64,000 nucleotides of DNA from Rhodopseudomonas faecalis. GTDB lineage: Bacteria; Pseudomonadota; Alphaproteobacteria; Rhizobiales; Xanthobacteraceae. Made by a program: the position numbers and the translations under genes. Position 1 is the stretch's first letter, and every line of letters starts with the position of its first letter. The stretch is from assembly GCF_003217325.1 (NCBI RefSeq), contig NZ_QJTI01000007.1:62001-126000 (forward strand), written 5' to 3'. Below, piece by piece: positions 63,716-64,000 of the stretch. Under the pieces are notes generated by a model. The model did no database searches, had not been told where the DNA came from, and saw nothing but the letters and a program-made list of their open reading frames with translations.

Positions 63716-64000
63716 TTATTTGGTGCCGCGACTATTCGCCAATTCCCTTGCCATGGCAACAAAACCGGAAATCGGCACGGTCTCGGCGCGCCGCGTCGGC
63801 TCGATGCCGGCGGCGGCGGCAAGCTGGGCTGGATCGACGCCGAGCGATTTCAGGCTCTGGCGCAGCATTTTGCGACGTTGGCCGAACGCGGCTGCCGTCA
63901 CCTGTTCGAGCAGTTTGAGGTCGCAAGGCTCGGGCTCGGCGCGCGGGATCAGCCGCACCACCGATGATGTCACCTTTGGCGGCGGCACGAAGGCTGAGGG
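63716..64000 (-). CDS. rsmA: 16S rRNA adenine dimethyltransferase RsmA (KsgA), N-terminus outside window
   Basis: Only the last 94 residues are visible; the frame is open to the window edge. [16 protein letters not shown], then [25 protein letters not shown] are the characteristic C-terminal domain of KsgA/RsmA, which dimethylates two adenines near the 3' end of 16S rRNA. The end, [20 protein letters not shown], is the usual tail. The catalytic part is missing from the window. Confidence 0.93.
   Translation of the reverse strand, partial: PSAFVPPPKVTSSVVRLIPRAEPEPCDLKLLEQVTAAAFGQRRKMLRQSLKSLGVDPAQLAAAAGIEPTRRAETVPISGFVAMARELANSRGTK

Overview
The window is GC-rich, tightly packed chromosomal DNA of an alphaproteobacterium, most likely of the Rhodopseudomonas/Bradyrhizobium group (Bradyrhizobiaceae). 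The signs are: DivK-PleD; EipB (DUF1849); DUF3572; NnrU; a dnaB-alr-radA-cvpA-purF gene order; sigma70 sites of the CTTGAC-N17 kind; one clear EcfG (general stress response) promoter; and dispersed palindromic intergenic repeats typical of these genomes. The assignment is inferred from gene content, not from a database search. I recognise no phage, insertion sequence, CRISPR array, rRNA or tRNA. Almost every long stretch is a housekeeping gene.

Layout. 1-4616: a FemAB-like gene cut by the window edge, a phosphodiesterase, RidA, EipB, DNA polymerase IV and DUF3572. 4745-6492: divK-pleD. 6493-6976: a repeat-filled convergent gap. 6977-15223, minus: rpmG, a NUDIX hydrolase, DUF983, rnr, topA and dprA, with one small plus-strand gene inside. 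15386-18293, minus: plsY and the pyrB/pyrC-like pair. 18399-22170: a VanX-like dipeptidase, an AEC transporter, ruvX, a small membrane protein and a nitronate monooxygenase. 22248-28522: gatC, a CxxC mini-gene, gatA, then a histidine kinase and a patatin lipoprotein separating gatA from gatB. 28523-31459: a gene-poor zone with a histone-H1-like mini-gene, two tandem repeats, a C12 run, a Sel1-like protein and a secreted Cache protein. 31460-37053: nnrU-panB, a membrane TPR protein, a lipoprotein, der and an MFS pump. 37232-46730, mainly minus: DUF2147, a short-chain dehydrogenase, purF, cvpA, radA, alr and dnaB, with a NifX-like gene and a TMEM175-like gene on the plus strand. 47127-50309: a small stress-promoter gene, a CxxCH protein with a huge Lys/Pro/Glu/Ala tail, and an autoregulated-looking TetR-thioesterase pair. 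50358-54349, minus: the rpsF-rpsR-DUF2232-rplI operon and a membrane diguanylate cyclase. 54665-61367: fabD-fabG-acpP-fabF-mltG-yicC-gmk. 61532-64000, minus: a Cys-motif membrane protein, a zinc alcohol dehydrogenase and the end of rsmA.

Functionally the window groups translation and amidation (rpmG, rpsF/R, rplI, gatCAB, der, rsmA), DNA topology and repair (topA, dprA, ruvX, radA, dnaB, dinB), nucleotide synthesis (pyrB, pyrC-like, purF, gmk), fatty-acid and envelope synthesis (fab genes, acpP, plsY, mltG, alr, eipB) and c-di-GMP/cell-cycle signalling (divK, pleD, a second GGDEF protein). I see no convincing undescribed multi-gene system. The best leads are small: the EcfG-driven 65-aa gene, a hairpin that buries the ribosome binding site of the NifX-like gene, the 54-aa histone-like peptide, the CxxCH protein with its rod-like tail, a PyrC-like protein without its HxH metal site, a dehydrogenase without its catalytic Tyr, and repeats confined to convergent gaps.
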